A stretch of 64,000 bases of DNA from Selenomonas ruminantium AC2024 (GCF_000687995.1 NZ_JIAC01000001.1:372001-436000), one strand, 5' to 3'. Positions 25,335 through 34,407 are shown, numbered from the stretch's first letter. Notes: a model not told the origin generated them from the letters alone. A program made the numbers and translations.

Positions 25335-26015
25335 TTATTGAAACTTCATTGCTTCCGCCTTAGCCAATTCATCACAGCGCTCATTCTGTGCCACCCCCAC
25401 ATGGCCTTTTACCCAATGGAACCGCACCTTATGGGCCGCAAAGGCTGCATCCAGCTGTTGCCATAAGTCCTGATTCTTCACGGGAGTCCCTGCCGCCGTG
25501 ACCCAGCCTTTCCGTTTCCAGCTGACCAGCCAGTTTTTCGTAAAGGCGTTCTTAAGATACTGGCTGTCGGTGTAGAGGTCAATGACTGCGCCTTGGCGGG
25601 CAAAGGACAATGCCTGCAAGGCCGCCGTGAGTTCCATGCGGTTGTTGGTGGTAGACTCCTCACCACCGTGCAGTTCCGTAAGTTTCCCCTCGATTTGGTC
25701 AGCAATCACCGCCGCCCAGCCGCCGGGACCATCGGGATTGCGCAGACAGGAACCATCCGTGTAGATGATATAATCCGCCGCATCGTCAAAATCCGCTTTA
25801 TCCTCTGCCACAGGCTGGCTGGCAGCTGCTTTTGGCGCGCCTCCATAAGGCGGCACATAATCGAGATTTAACCAGGCCGTCGCCTCGTTTGGGTCCGTAA
25901 AGCCTTTATACCGCGCTCCTGGGAATCCATCCACCTGGGCCTTGCATTCTGCCCATGTGGTAAAAATCCCCGTCTTACGGCCATTTCTTACTGCATATAC
26001 TTTTTTAGCTGCCAT
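25335..26015 (-). CDS. rnhA: Ribonuclease HI with N-terminal hybrid-binding domain
   Basis: Cleaves the RNA strand of RNA-DNA hybrids. The protein has 226 residues. Residues 1-45 are the small viroplasmin-like hybrid-binding domain (YAVRNGRKTGIFTTWAEC, GARYKGF). A linker of about 35 residues follows, then the RNase H fold, in which all catalytic acids are visible: IIYTDGSC (Asp), TTNNRMELTAAL (Glu), DLYTDSQYLKNAF (Asp) and NERCDELAKAEA (Asp). This domain order is that of type 1 RNase H enzymes with an HBD. The ATG is one base after the ubiX stop, so the two form an operon. Confidence 0.93.
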   Translation of the reverse strand: MAAKKVYAVRNGRKTGIFTTWAECKAQVDGFPGARYKGFTDPNEATAWLNLDYVPPYGGAPKAAASQPVAEDKADFDDAADYIIYTDGSCLRNPDGPGGWAAVIADQIEGKLTELHGGEESTTNNRMELTAALQALSFARQGAVIDLYTDSQYLKNAFTKNWLVSWKRKGWVTAAGTPVKNQDLWQQLDAAFAAHKVRFHWVKGHVGVAQNERCDELAKAEAMKFQ

Positions 26016-26016
26016 C

Positions 26017-26571
26017 TTACCCTTCCCATCTTGCAAACAAATCTGTATCAATCCCCAGCTGGTCACAGATTTTCCCCACCAGCATATCCACCAAATCCTC
26101 AATGGTTTTAGGCCGGTGATAGAAGCCTGGTGCCGCCGGCATAATCCGCACGCCCAGCTGAGCCAGTTTCAGCAGATTTTCCAGATGAATAGCATGCATA
26201 GGAGTTTCCCGGGGCACTAATATCAGCTTACGGCCTTCCTTGAGCATCACATCCGCTGCTCTTGTCAGCAAATTATCCGACATGCTATGGGCAATACTGG
26301 CCGCCGTTTTCATGGAGCAGGGTAAAACCACCATCGCATCAGCCCGGAAAGAGCCGCTGGCAATCGCCGCTCCCACGTTATCATTATCGTAAAGCACCGC
26401 CACCCGCTTGGCCAAAGCCTCACGTGATACACCGCACTCATAATCCAGAACCTGCCAGCCGCTGTCGGTCACAACAGCATGCACCTCATGGCCTGCCTGC
26501 CGTAAAACCTCAATCAAGCGCAGAGCATAAATACTGCCACTGGCTCCGGTTATTCCTACCACTAGCTTCAT
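26017..26571 (-). CDS. ubiX: Flavin prenyltransferase UbiX
   Basis: Attaches a dimethylallyl group to FMN to make prenylated FMN, the cofactor of UbiD-type decarboxylases. The protein is 184 residues, the usual length. The start MKLVVGITGASGS gives the typical N-terminal FMN-binding loop, with GAGGTGAAAA upstream. Other hallmarks are VVLPCSMKTAASIAHS, NLLTRAADVMLKEGRKLILVPRETP (shown in part) and the C-terminal IMPAAPGFYHRP. No ubiD is adjacent. A strong promoter at 26735-26764 and a long 5' leader with an 18-bp perfect hairpin precede it. Confidence 0.93.
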   Translation of the reverse strand: MKLVVGITGASGSIYALRLIEVLRQAGHEVHAVVTDSGWQVLDYECGVSREALAKRVAVLYDNDNVGAAIASGSFRADAMVVLPCSMKTAASIAHSMSDNLLTRAADVMLKEGRKLILVPRETPMHAIHLENLLKLAQLGVRIMPAAPGFYHRPKTIEDLVDMLVGKICDQLGIDTDLFARWEG

Positions 26572-26631
26572 GATATTTTTCACCTCATCCCCCTCAAAAT
26601 AAAGGGCTTTATCCACTATCATAGGTACTCC

Positions 26632-26693
26632 GGCCCGGCGGCTGTTTTTGACTCGCTGCGCTTAGCCGTTAAGCTAAAAACAGCCGCCGGGCC
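26632..26693 (-). other. Perfect 18-bp hairpin in the ubiX leader
   Basis: The arms at 26632-26649 and 26676-26693 are exact complements (GGCCCGGCGGCTGTTTTT and its reverse). The loop holds a further GCTTA/TAAGC stem. It lies in the leader of the minus-strand transcript, between the promoter and ubiX. The TGTTTTTGACT edge resembles arms of locus A (16574-16835), so it may be a small member of the same repeat class. Confidence 0.7.
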
Positions 26694-26734
26694 TCCTCGC
26701 CTTATCAATACTGACTTAAATTTACCTTGGTCTA

Positions 26735-26764
26735 ATTATAACGAAGGCTGCAATGGCCTGTCAA
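26735..26764 (-). promoter_or_regulatory. Promoter of ubiX-rnhA
   Basis: Minus strand TTGACA (26759-26764), 18 bases, TATAAT (26735-26740): both boxes are consensus. The leader to ubiX would be about 155 bases and includes the 26632-26693 hairpin. Confidence 0.8.
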
Positions 26765-26830
26765 CGAACCACTATCCTATAATGTGACGATGACAAGCCT
26801 CAGTTAACCGCCGATAGGCTTATTTTGTCA

Positions 26831-26860
26831 TTGGCAAAATCTGAACAACGGCGTTATAAT
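26831..26860 (+). promoter_or_regulatory. Promoter of tex-cobT
   Basis: TTGGCA (26831-26836), 18 bases, TATAAT (26855-26860). It lies 40 bases before the ATG at 26900, which rules out the longer upstream reading frame. A stem with TGACAAGCCT and AGGCTT...TGTCA halves (about 26791-26830) lies just upstream. Confidence 0.75.
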
Positions 26861-26899
26861 GATTATACTTTATTATTAGAAGAAAGCTGGTGCAAATCC

Positions 26900-29086
26900 A
26901 TGAAAATAGATGACATTCCGGTATTAATTGCAAAAGAACTTGGCGTGACACCGAAGCAGACCTCTGCGGCCATCGAGCTGTTAGACGGCGGCAATACCGT
27001 ACCGTTTATTGCTCGCTACCGCAAAGAGGCAACGGGTGCTTTGGAAGATGAGCAGCTGCGCACGCTCGAAGAACGCCTGACCTATCTGCGCAATCTCGTC
27101 AAACGGCAGGAAGAAATCCTCGCCAAAATCGAGGAGCAGGGCAAGCTGACCGATGAACTCAAAGCCGCCATCGAAAAGGCACAAAAATTACAGGAACTTG
27201 AGGACCTCTATCTGCCCTACAAACAGAAAAAGCGCACCCGCGCCCAGATTGCCCGTGAGCGGGGTTTGGAGCCGTTGGCCCAGATGATGCTGGAACAGGC
27301 AAAAATCAAGGGCACACCTTTAGAAGAATCCAGCAATTACATCAACGAGGAACAGGACGTCGCCACTGCCGAAGATGCCTTGCAGGGCGCTATGGATATT
27401 GCCGCTGAAGTTATTATGGAAGATGCCAAACTGCGTGCCAATATGCGTACCCGCCTTTGGAACAACGGCCACATCGAAACGGAACTCGTGGAGGATGCCG
27501 AAGAAGCCGACACCTTTGCCATGTACAAGGATTACAGCGAGCTTATTCATACGCTGCCTTCGCACCGCATTCTCGCCATCAACCGCGGCGAAGCTAAGGG
27601 CTGTCTCAAAGTCCATGTCACGATTGACGCCGAGGACTGCCAAGGCCGCATTTTCCGCCGTATCAGCAAGGCGCCCTCAAAATGGGATGAAACCTTGAAA
27701 GCCGTTATCGAGGACGGTTGGAAACGCCTGCTGTTCCCGGCTCTGGAGCGCGAAGTCCGCAGCCAGCTCACCGAAGATGCCGAAGCGCAGGCCATCAAGA
27801 TTTTTGGCGTGAACTTAAAGCAGCTGCTCCTGCAGGCGCCTCTTGCCGGTCATACTGTACTGGGTCTTGACCCCGGCTACCGCACGGGCTGCAAGATGGC
27901 GGTTGTCGATGCCACCGGCCATGTTGTCGACCACGGTGTAATTCAGGTAACGCAGAGTGACGGGGCTAAAGCCGCCGCTGCCAAAACGGTATTGGGGTTG
28001 ATTAAAAAGCACCACATCACGCTGATTTCCATTGGCAACGGCACGGCTTCCTACGAAACGGAACAATTCACGGCCCAGCTGATTGCCGACAATCACTTGA
28101 CAGATGTGCACTACCTGATTACCAACGAAGCCGGCGCTTCCGTCTACTCCGCTTCGGCACTGGCCAAGGAAGAACTGCCCGAATACGATGTCACTATCCG
28201 CGGTGCGGTCTCCATTGCCCGCCGCATTCAGGACCCGCTGGCTGAACTGGTCAAAATCGACCCCAAAGCCATCGGCGTAGGGCAGTATCAGCATGATGTC
28301 AACCAAAAGGAACTGGGCGCGACTCTCGATGCCACCATCGAAAGCACGGTTAACCATGTGGGCGTTGACCTCAACACGGCCAGCGGCGCACTTCTCAAAC
28401 ATATCGCAGGCATCAACGCCACCATTGCCAAAAACATCGTGGCTTACCGCAATGAAAACGGCATCTTCACGAGCCGCAAGCAACTGCTGAAGGTTCCCCG
28501 TCTGGGCCCGGCCGCCTTTACCCAGTGTGCCGGTTTCCTGCGCATTGCGGGGGGCAAATCACCCTTGGACAACACCCCGGTTCATCCGGAATCCTACGAT
28601 TTAGCCGAAAAACTGTTGGCACGTTTGGGCTTTAGCTTAAATGACCTCAACGATAAAGATGCACTGGCCATGCTGGCGGCCAAGGCAAAACTTGCCGACT
28701 GCGCGAAACTGGCCAAGGAATTGGACGCCGGCGAACTTACGGTCAAGGATATTCTCGATGCCCTCGTAAAACCGGGCCGCGACCCGCGCGAAGACCTGCC
28801 GGCACCGCTTACCCGTCAGGCGGTTGTGAAACTTTCCGACATCAAGGAAGGCAGCATTATGCGGGGCACGGTGCGCAATATCACCGACTTTGGTGCCTTT
28901 GTCGATATCGGCCTCAAAACTGCCGGCCTTATCCATATTTCCGAAATGAGCAATAAACGCATCAAGCATCCGCTCGATGTGCTGGCTGTCGGAGATATTA
29001 TCAAAGTCATGGTCATCAGTGTTGACGAGAGCCGCAACCGTATCGGCCTGTCCTTAAAACAAGTACCGAAGGAGAACATCGGATGA
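26900..29086 (+). CDS. tex: Tex family transcription accessory / S1 RNA-binding protein
   Basis: A 728-residue cytoplasmic nucleic-acid-binding protein of the Tex family, involved in transcription and RNA handling. The N-terminal region has PFIARYRKEATGALEDEQLR, then comes a YqgF/RNase H-like domain beginning VLGLDPGYRTGCKMAVVD (about 318-335). Helix-hairpin-helix segments include LNTASGALLKHIAGI, and a C-terminal S1 domain occupies about 645-720 (GTVRNITDFGAFVDIGLK). The first ATG after the promoter is used; its Shine-Dalgarno is weak. The stop overlaps the next start by four bases (ATGA), which couples it to the CobT-like gene. Confidence 0.95.
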   Translation: MKIDDIPVLIAKELGVTPKQTSAAIELLDGGNTVPFIARYRKEATGALEDEQLRTLEERLTYLRNLVKRQEEILAKIEEQGKLTDELKAAIEKAQKLQELEDLYLPYKQKKRTRAQIARERGLEPLAQMMLEQAKIKGTPLEESSNYINEEQDVATAEDALQGAMDIAAEVIMEDAKLRANMRTRLWNNGHIETELVEDAEEADTFAMYKDYSELIHTLPSHRILAINRGEAKGCLKVHVTIDAEDCQGRIFRRISKAPSKWDETLKAVIEDGWKRLLFPALEREVRSQLTEDAEAQAIKIFGVNLKQLLLQAPLAGHTVLGLDPGYRTGCKMAVVDATGHVVDHGVIQVTQSDGAKAAAAKTVLGLIKKHHITLISIGNGTASYETEQFTAQLIADNHLTDVHYLITNEAGASVYSASALAKEELPEYDVTIRGAVSIARRIQDPLAELVKIDPKAIGVGQYQHDVNQKELGATLDATIESTVNHVGVDLNTASGALLKHIAGINATIAKNIVAYRNENGIFTSRKQLLKVPRLGPAAFTQCAGFLRIAGGKSPLDNTPVHPESYDLAEKLLARLGFSLNDLNDKDALAMLAAKAKLADCAKLAKELDAGELTVKDILDALVKPGRDPREDLPAPLTRQAVVKLSDIKEGSIMRGTVRNITDFGAFVDIGLKTAGLIHISEMSNKRIKHPLDVLAVGDIIKVMVISVDESRNRIGLSLKQVPKENIG

Positions 29087-31002
29087 GTTTGTTAAATAGA
29101 ACACTTACCGCCATTGAGCCAGCCAATCACGAATTAGCGCAGCAGGCAGCCGCCCAGCTGACCAAGGTTATGGAAGGCGACGAAGATTCCCTGGGACTGC
29201 TCAAGGACCTGCTGCTCAAATATCTGGCCATAACCGGGGAAATGCATCCTGCCGTTCCCGATAAATGCACGGTCATCTGCTGTGCCAGCCACGGCGTTGC
29301 CGCCGAAGCCGTCAGCGCCTATCCGGAGGAAACCACCCTGCAAATGACCAAAAGCTACCTGATTGGTCAGGGGGCCGCCGCCAATGCCTTCTCCGGCTTT
29401 GCCGACAGCGAAATCTTTATCGCCGACTTCGGCATCAAGGCAGATACCACTGACATTCCGGGGCTATTGGACTGCCGGATTGGCAACGGCACAGATAATA
29501 TCGCCCAAGGCCCGGCCATGAGCAGAGAACAGGCCATCGCCGCCCTTGAAAAGGGCATTGAACTAGCCGAAAAGCTCATTGGCGAGGGCTTTGACTGCCT
29601 GCTCCCCGGTGAAATGGGCATTGCCAACACCACCGTCAGCGCGACCATCTGCGCCGCCATCTGCAACAAAACAGCCGCGGAAGTCACTGGCCGCGGCACA
29701 AATATATCCGATGAACGACTGGCTAAAAAGACTGCCATTGTCGAAAAAGCATTAAGCCTCAATCAGCCAGATAACACGGATGCTATTGATGTACTGGCCA
29801 AAGTCGGCGGCTTTGAATTCGGCGCCATTGCAGGACTCATGCTGGGCTTTGCCGCGCATCATAAAGCGGTAATCTTAGACGGCTCCAACTGTGCCGCCGC
29901 CGCCCTGATTGCGCAGAACCTTGCACCGGACTGTGTCGATTACTTCCTGCCCTCGCATCGCGGCGGCGAACCTGCGCAGGGCTTTGCCCTTGAAAAACTC
30001 GGTCTTACGCCGCTGCTGCACCTTGACCTGCGTCTCGGCGAAGCCTGTGGCAGTTCCATTCTCGCCCGTGAGCTCGAAGCCATGCTGAACCTTTGGGATG
30101 TCGTGAGCCACCTGCCCCATGACCCGGTGGAAACACCTTTCCAGCAAGCCTATATGCCCAATCTTGCCCCCAAAGTCACCAACAAAACCTTTGATTTCTA
30201 CCTCTCCACCATGCAGGATTTGGATACGCAAGCCATGGAAGCCTGCAAGGAGCGTCTGGATAATCTGGTCAAGCCCTTGGAAAGTTTAGGCGCGTTGGAG
30301 CAGATTGCTACAGAAATCGCAGGCATCATGGGCGATGAACTGCCCAACTGCGATTTGGACCGGGCTCTGCTCTGTTTCACCAGCAAGGTGAGCAATCCCC
30401 TGCAAATGCAGCTTACCGCCGCCAGTTCCCAAAGTGCCAAGGCAGATGTCACCATCGCTCATGTGCGCGAAGGTCTGCCGCTAACGGCCGCCTTTGACTT
30501 TGGCCGGGAACAGGGCGAATTTTTATCCCTGTCCTATCCGCTTTTAGGTCTTTCCATGACCGAAATGGACGAGCATGCGCCCTTTGGCACAACGGCAGAA
30601 CTCCTGCGGCAGGAACTCTTGAACGCCGATGGCAGTTTGAAATATCCTGCCGATGAATTCCTGGCCCATGCACCGGAAGCCGTGCAGCCCTTTATCGGCG
30701 CGATGATTGGCGCCATCATCGCCGCGGCCCATAACAGCGCCTTTATCATCTTGGATGACGAAGCCAGCGAAATCATCGCCCGCTATACGGAGCTGCTCTG
30801 TCCTGCAGTGCGCCCCTATATCCTCCATGTACAGCCTTTGCTCGTAAAGGCAAATTGCACTCTGCCCGGCGGACTTATTGCGGGACTCGGCATGGATATC
30901 GCCGAAGCCGCCCTCTATATGCTCAACTATATGCGCACCTTCGCCGAAAGCAAGGTCGCTATCGCCAGCGACGGCCCCGGCGCGCAGCGTCAACAGAACT
31001 AA
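29083..31002 (+). CDS. cobT: CobT-type lower-ligand phosphoribosyltransferase with a second, degenerate CobT-like domain
   Basis: Lower-ligand activation for cobamide (B12) synthesis: CobT transfers phosphoribose from nicotinate mononucleotide to dimethylbenzimidazole or another base. Residues 1-345 are a full CobT domain, with the GEMGIANTT loop (Glu177) and LDLRLGEACGSS, whose Glu320 matches the catalytic base. Residues about 390-639 look like a second copy: FIGAMIGAIIAAAHNSAFIIL aligns with LMLGFAAHHKAVILDG, but the catalytic Glu loop is absent. Normal CobT has about 350 residues, so 639 is a fusion. Paired CobT homologues (ArsA/ArsB) that activate phenolic bases are known from Sporomusa and Veillonella; this may be a fused pair. 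Confidence 0.85.
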   Translation: MSLLNRTLTAIEPANHELAQQAAAQLTKVMEGDEDSLGLLKDLLLKYLAITGEMHPAVPDKCTVICCASHGVAAEAVSAYPEETTLQMTKSYLIGQGAAANAFSGFADSEIFIADFGIKADTTDIPGLLDCRIGNGTDNIAQGPAMSREQAIAALEKGIELAEKLIGEGFDCLLPGEMGIANTTVSATICAAICNKTAAEVTGRGTNISDERLAKKTAIVEKALSLNQPDNTDAIDVLAKVGGFEFGAIAGLMLGFAAHHKAVILDGSNCAAAALIAQNLAPDCVDYFLPSHRGGEPAQGFALEKLGLTPLLHLDLRLGEACGSSILARELEAMLNLWDVVSHLPHDPVETPFQQAYMPNLAPKVTNKTFDFYLSTMQDLDTQAMEACKERLDNLVKPLESLGALEQIATEIAGIMGDELPNCDLDRALLCFTSKVSNPLQMQLTAASSQSAKADVTIAHVREGLPLTAAFDFGREQGEFLSLSYPLLGLSMTEMDEHAPFGTTAELLRQELLNADGSLKYPADEFLAHAPEAVQPFIGAMIGAIIAAAHNSAFIILDDEASEIIARYTELLCPAVRPYILHVQPLLVKANCTLPGGLIAGLGMDIAEAALYMLNYMRTFAESKVAIASDGPGAQRQQN

Positions 31003-31015
31003 ACAGAAACGCGTG

Positions 31016-32353
31016 TCAGCGGAAATCATAATCATCCTGATGCGAATCACGCTCCAACGGATAATCCAGCTCCATCGTGTGAATAACCAACACGATATCG
31101 GGCTGGGTTTTCTTTATATAACTGCGGATACTACCCTTGAACCAGCGCGGGTCAAGAATATCCATCTGCTTTACGCAGAGTGCTAAAAACGGTGCCACAC
31201 TGTTGGCAAAGGAATCCTTCACCACAAGGATTTTGACCGTCGCGGCATCCTCTGAAAAGTTCTCGATATGAATCAGGGAGCAGTCGGCAAAATTATAGGC
31301 CGCATAGGGATTGGAGCCATAAAAATCCTTCCGTTCCACCTCATGCCTATCGTAGGTGACGGAAAAATCCCCATAGGTGTCGATGACTAACCCCGGAATT
31401 TCATAATGCAGGCTCGTGGGAAATTTAGGATAAAGAAGCATAAAATCATCAGGCTCTGCCAAAACTCTGGTCCGCCGCTTGCCCTGACTGCCCAGAAAAT
31501 AGGCCGCGAACTGCTCCTGTCGGTAGTTTTCCGGCTGCAGAAGTTCCTCCCGCAAAGGTACGCCCGCTGCCTCTTTCAGCCAGCCAGCCACCTGCCCCGC
31601 AGCCCACAAGCCTGTGGTCGGCAGCCAATGATGGTCCGTGCGGAAGAACAGCTGATGATAGGGCCTATCCGGAAACGCCGCCTGCATGCGCGGATAGAGG
31701 TCAAGGGTGTCTATGCCACAGTTCTGCAAGCCCTGCAGCATCGCATCTTTTTTCTGCAGGCTAAAATCCACCCGCCCGATGAATTTACCATCGCTCGCTT
31801 CATCCAAGGCCGGCGGATTGGGCACGAACAGAAACTTAGCCCCCTGCGCATGGCAAAAATCCGCCAAACCTGCTGTTTCCTCAATGTATTCCTGAATGTC
31901 AAAGGGAAGCGTGGGGAAAAAGAGCCAGCCATCTGGCAGCACCTGTACGCTGCCGGGAGTTATGGGCCGGATGTCCCAGCCAATCAGCCGGTCATAACGC
32001 CTGCCCGTTTCGACAATGCCCGTATAGCCGGGAAAATACGTTTCGCTCCAACTGGCAAACCGTGCCTGCTCCTCCCGCAATTTATTTTCCCGATAGCGCA
32101 TTTCCGCCAGCAGATTTCGCTCCGGTTCCGGCTCTGAAAAAGGATAGAGACCAGCCCAGTCAATATCTTTTTCCCTTGGATGGATGCGTTCCAGCAGACG
32201 CCAATTATCCCAAAGAACCAACTGCGTCAGCGCGTTATCCCACTTGCAGCCTTCAATCAGCACCACTACGGTAAACCAGCGCAGGAATATCATCAATAGA
32301 GCCAGCACCAAAACACCTGCGCAAAAACGCATCATATAGTCACGCATGCTCAT
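31016..32353 (-). CDS. AlgJ/AlgX-like SGNH (DHHW) O-acetylation protein
   Basis: A 445-residue membrane-anchored periplasmic protein with an N-terminal membrane helix (about 12-32). The catalytic-type motif FRTDHHWLPTTGLWAAG (about 232-248) is the Asp-His motif of AlgJ/AlgX/DHHW proteins. VVKDSFANSVAPFLA (about 395) carries the conserved Ser of the GDS-like block. These enzymes transfer acetyl groups onto exopolysaccharides or cell-wall sugars outside the membrane, supplied by an MBOAT protein, which is the upstream gene. RBS GAGGTG precedes the ATG. It ends tail to tail with cobT, with only 13 bases between. The target polymer is unknown. Confidence 0.82.
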   Translation of the reverse strand: MSMRDYMMRFCAGVLVLALLMIFLRWFTVVVLIEGCKWDNALTQLVLWDNWRLLERIHPREKDIDWAGLYPFSEPEPERNLLAEMRYRENKLREEQARFASWSETYFPGYTGIVETGRRYDRLIGWDIRPITPGSVQVLPDGWLFFPTLPFDIQEYIEETAGLADFCHAQGAKFLFVPNPPALDEASDGKFIGRVDFSLQKKDAMLQGLQNCGIDTLDLYPRMQAAFPDRPYHQLFFRTDHHWLPTTGLWAAGQVAGWLKEAAGVPLREELLQPENYRQEQFAAYFLGSQGKRRTRVLAEPDDFMLLYPKFPTSLHYEIPGLVIDTYGDFSVTYDRHEVERKDFYGSNPYAAYNFADCSLIHIENFSEDAATVKILVVKDSFANSVAPFLALCVKQMDILDPRWFKGSIRSYIKKTQPDIVLVIHTMELDYPLERDSHQDDYDFR

Positions 32354-32362
32354 AGCTGCACC

Positions 32363-33757
32363 TCAAAAGTTAAAATAGATAAACGGATTGTAATTTCCGG
32401 CTACGGTAGCGATAATGGCGAGCAAAAACAAAACGGCCGCCAGACAAGGCTCGACCACAGGCTGCCAAAGCGCCCAACGTTTTGCCACCCAAGGATAGAT
32501 GGGGAGAGAAAAGATAAGCCCCATCAGCCAAACTATCCCGCCGTCAAAGAGAAAATGCCCCGCCAGCTCGTCATAGAGAGGATTTCCGGCCAGCCCCCAC
32601 ATCATGCCCATATAGGCGAGACTCTGCGTTAAATCAGAGAATTGAAATACCACCCAGGCCATAATGACCGCCAACAGGGTGTACATATGTCCAAAAACGC
32701 CCAGGCGATTGGCAAAGCCGGTAAACTTCTCCAGAATCAACAGGCAAAAATAAATCAGGCCCCAAAGCAGAAATGTCCAATTCGCGCCATGCCAAAAGCC
32801 GGTCAGCGACCAGACGATAAAGAGATTCAGCGCCAGACGGCTTCGGCTGCAGCGGCTTCCCCCCAGCGGAATATAGACATAATCCCGGAACCAGGAGGAC
32901 AGGGAGATATGCCAGCGGCGCCAGAATTCCGTCACGCTGCGGGAAATATAAGGATAGTTAAAATTCTCCCGGAAGTGGAAGCCAAACATATGCCCCAGGC
33001 CAATGGCCATATCCGAGTAACCCGAGAAGTCAAAATAAATCTGGAATGTATAAGCCATAGCCCCGAGCCAGGCCGCCGCCACAGACAGCGGTTCCTGCTC
33101 AGCCATAAACCTTGCGTCCAGCGCAATGACAGCAAAATAATTGGCCAGCAGTACTTTCTTGGCAAGACCATAGATAAAACGTATCATGCCGTTCGTGAAA
33201 TCCTGCCGCGTTTCCTGCCGCTGAAGGATTTCCCGCTCAATATCAGCATAGCGCACAATCGGCCCTGCAATAAGCTGCGGGAACAACGCAATATAGAGAC
33301 CTACATGCAAAACATTTGCCTGTGCCTGCGCCTTGCCATAATAGATATCAAACAGATAAGACAGGAGCTGGAACGTAAAGAAGGAAATCCCGATGGGCAA
33401 TGCCAGCCGAATGGCAGAAAAATCCGTCTGCAATAAAAGCCCCAGCTGAGCTGCCGCAAAGGTCAGGTACTTAAAGACAAACAACATGCCCAAATGAAAG
33501 GCTGCGCCCAAGATGAGCCAGCGCTTGCGCGCTTCCGGCGTTTTTGCCCCGCTCATCCTTAGCCCCACCTGCCAGCCAACGACGATGGACACCACCATCA
33601 GCCAGACAAAGAACGGCTCGCCCCAGGCATAGAACACGAGGCTTGCCAGCAGCAATAAGATATTACGAAACCTCCTGCTCCGGCAAAAGGGGTTATAGTA
33701 GAGCAGGAGTATCAGCGGCAGAAACATAAACAAAAAGATATTCGATGAAAAAACCAC
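32363..33757 (-). CDS. MBOAT family O-acyltransferase (AlgI/PatA-like)
   Basis: Multi-spanning membrane protein of 464 residues that passes acyl groups across the inner membrane. The family core is visible: YFDFSGYSDMAIGLGHMFGF (about 255-275), NFNYPYISRSVTEFWRRWHISLSSWFRDYVYIPLG (shown in part) and the catalytic WHGANWTFLLWG His (about 345). The start is GTG 33757, with AAGGAGGGG upstream; a longer ATG frame adds a hydrophilic, unlikely leader. It forms an operon with the AlgJ/X-like gene nine bases downstream, the usual two-component acetylation pair. Confidence 0.93.
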   Translation of the reverse strand: MVFSSNIFLFMFLPLILLLYYNPFCRSRRFRNILLLLASLVFYAWGEPFFVWLMVVSIVVGWQVGLRMSGAKTPEARKRWLILGAAFHLGMLFVFKYLTFAAAQLGLLLQTDFSAIRLALPIGISFFTFQLLSYLFDIYYGKAQAQANVLHVGLYIALFPQLIAGPIVRYADIEREILQRQETRQDFTNGMIRFIYGLAKKVLLANYFAVIALDARFMAEQEPLSVAAAWLGAMAYTFQIYFDFSGYSDMAIGLGHMFGFHFRENFNYPYISRSVTEFWRRWHISLSSWFRDYVYIPLGGSRCSRSRLALNLFIVWSLTGFWHGANWTFLLWGLIYFCLLILEKFTGFANRLGVFGHMYTLLAVIMAWVVFQFSDLTQSLAYMGMMWGLAGNPLYDELAGHFLFDGGIVWLMGLIFSLPIYPWVAKRWALWQPVVEPCLAAVLFLLAIIATVAGNYNPFIYFNF

Positions 33758-33861
33758 GGCCGCCCCTCCTTTGTAATTTTTTCGCTGGATTCGACCTTCC
33801 CCACCTATTCGACATTTCGCCTTCGACTTCCTGCCGCAGTGCACCGCTACGGACAGACAGC

Positions 33862-33897
33862 AAAAAGCCCCTAAAAGCATCTTCTTGCTTTCAGGGG
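33862..33897 (-). terminator. Terminator of the Fur-family gene
   Basis: On the minus strand the stem CCCCTGAAAGCA / TGCTTTTAGGGG (33868-33897) is followed by CTTTTTG. It lies between the fur stop and the MBOAT start. The stretch 33758-33861 shows no further signal. Confidence 0.8.
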
Positions 33898-33937
33898 ATA
33901 TTATCGTAAACTTTCCTGCTGATTTTGTTGTTCTCGT

Positions 33938-34387
33938 TTAGGCTTCCTGCGCCAGCATTGCCTGCTGGCAATGTGGACAAACGCCATAGAAATAGTATTG
34001 CTGTCCTGTCAGCTGATAGCCTGTCTCGAGCATGACCTGCTCCGAAAAATCCGTGGTCGGCAGGGTCTTTACATCGTCCACCCGGCCACAGTGCATGCAA
34101 CGGATATGCGGGTGCGGACTGACTCTGGCATCATAGCGGAAAGAGTCCTCGCCCACATTCAATTCCTGTACAATTCCTACGGCACACAAAATATTCAACG
34201 ACTTATAGACCGTCGCCAAACTCATGGTAGGATAATCAGGCAGCAATTCCTGATACAAAGTTTCCGCACTGGGATGTTCCGTGGTATGCGCCAGCGCATT
34301 ATACACCGCCAGCCTCTGTGGTGTGACCTTGAAACCGCGCTCCCGCAGCAGCGCAGTCACTTCCTTCGGTTTCAATCCAACCCGCAT
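33938..34387 (-). CDS. Fur family metal-dependent regulator (Fur/PerR type)
   Basis: A 149-residue ferric-uptake-type regulator. The DNA-binding winged helix is at about 8-85 (GFKVTPQRLAVYNALAHT, MSLATVYKSLNIL). The dimerisation domain has the metal motif HPHIRCMHCGRVDDV and a second Cys pair (CPHCQQ) for the structural zinc. I cannot decide between Fur, PerR and Zur from sequence alone. A Fur/PerR-box-like sequence lies in its own promoter region (34408-34425), so it is probably self-regulated. It is the obvious candidate regulator of the metal cluster at 59.8-63.7 kb. RBS AGAAAGGA. Confidence 0.9.
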   Translation of the reverse strand: MRVGLKPKEVTALLRERGFKVTPQRLAVYNALAHTTEHPSAETLYQELLPDYPTMSLATVYKSLNILCAVGIVQELNVGEDSFRYDARVSPHPHIRCMHCGRVDDVKTLPTTDFSEQVMLETGYQLTGQQYYFYGVCPHCQQAMLAQEA

Positions 34388-34407
34388 GATAAATCCTTTC
34401 TATAAGT

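Noticed and set aside
26825-26899. 25-residue N-terminal extension of Tex
   Set aside because: Its first codon lies upstream of the -35 box of the gene's own promoter.
33758-33880. N-terminal extension of the MBOAT gene to an upstream ATG
   Set aside because: The extension is hydrophilic and overlaps the fur terminator; GTG 33757 with AAGGAGGGG is better.
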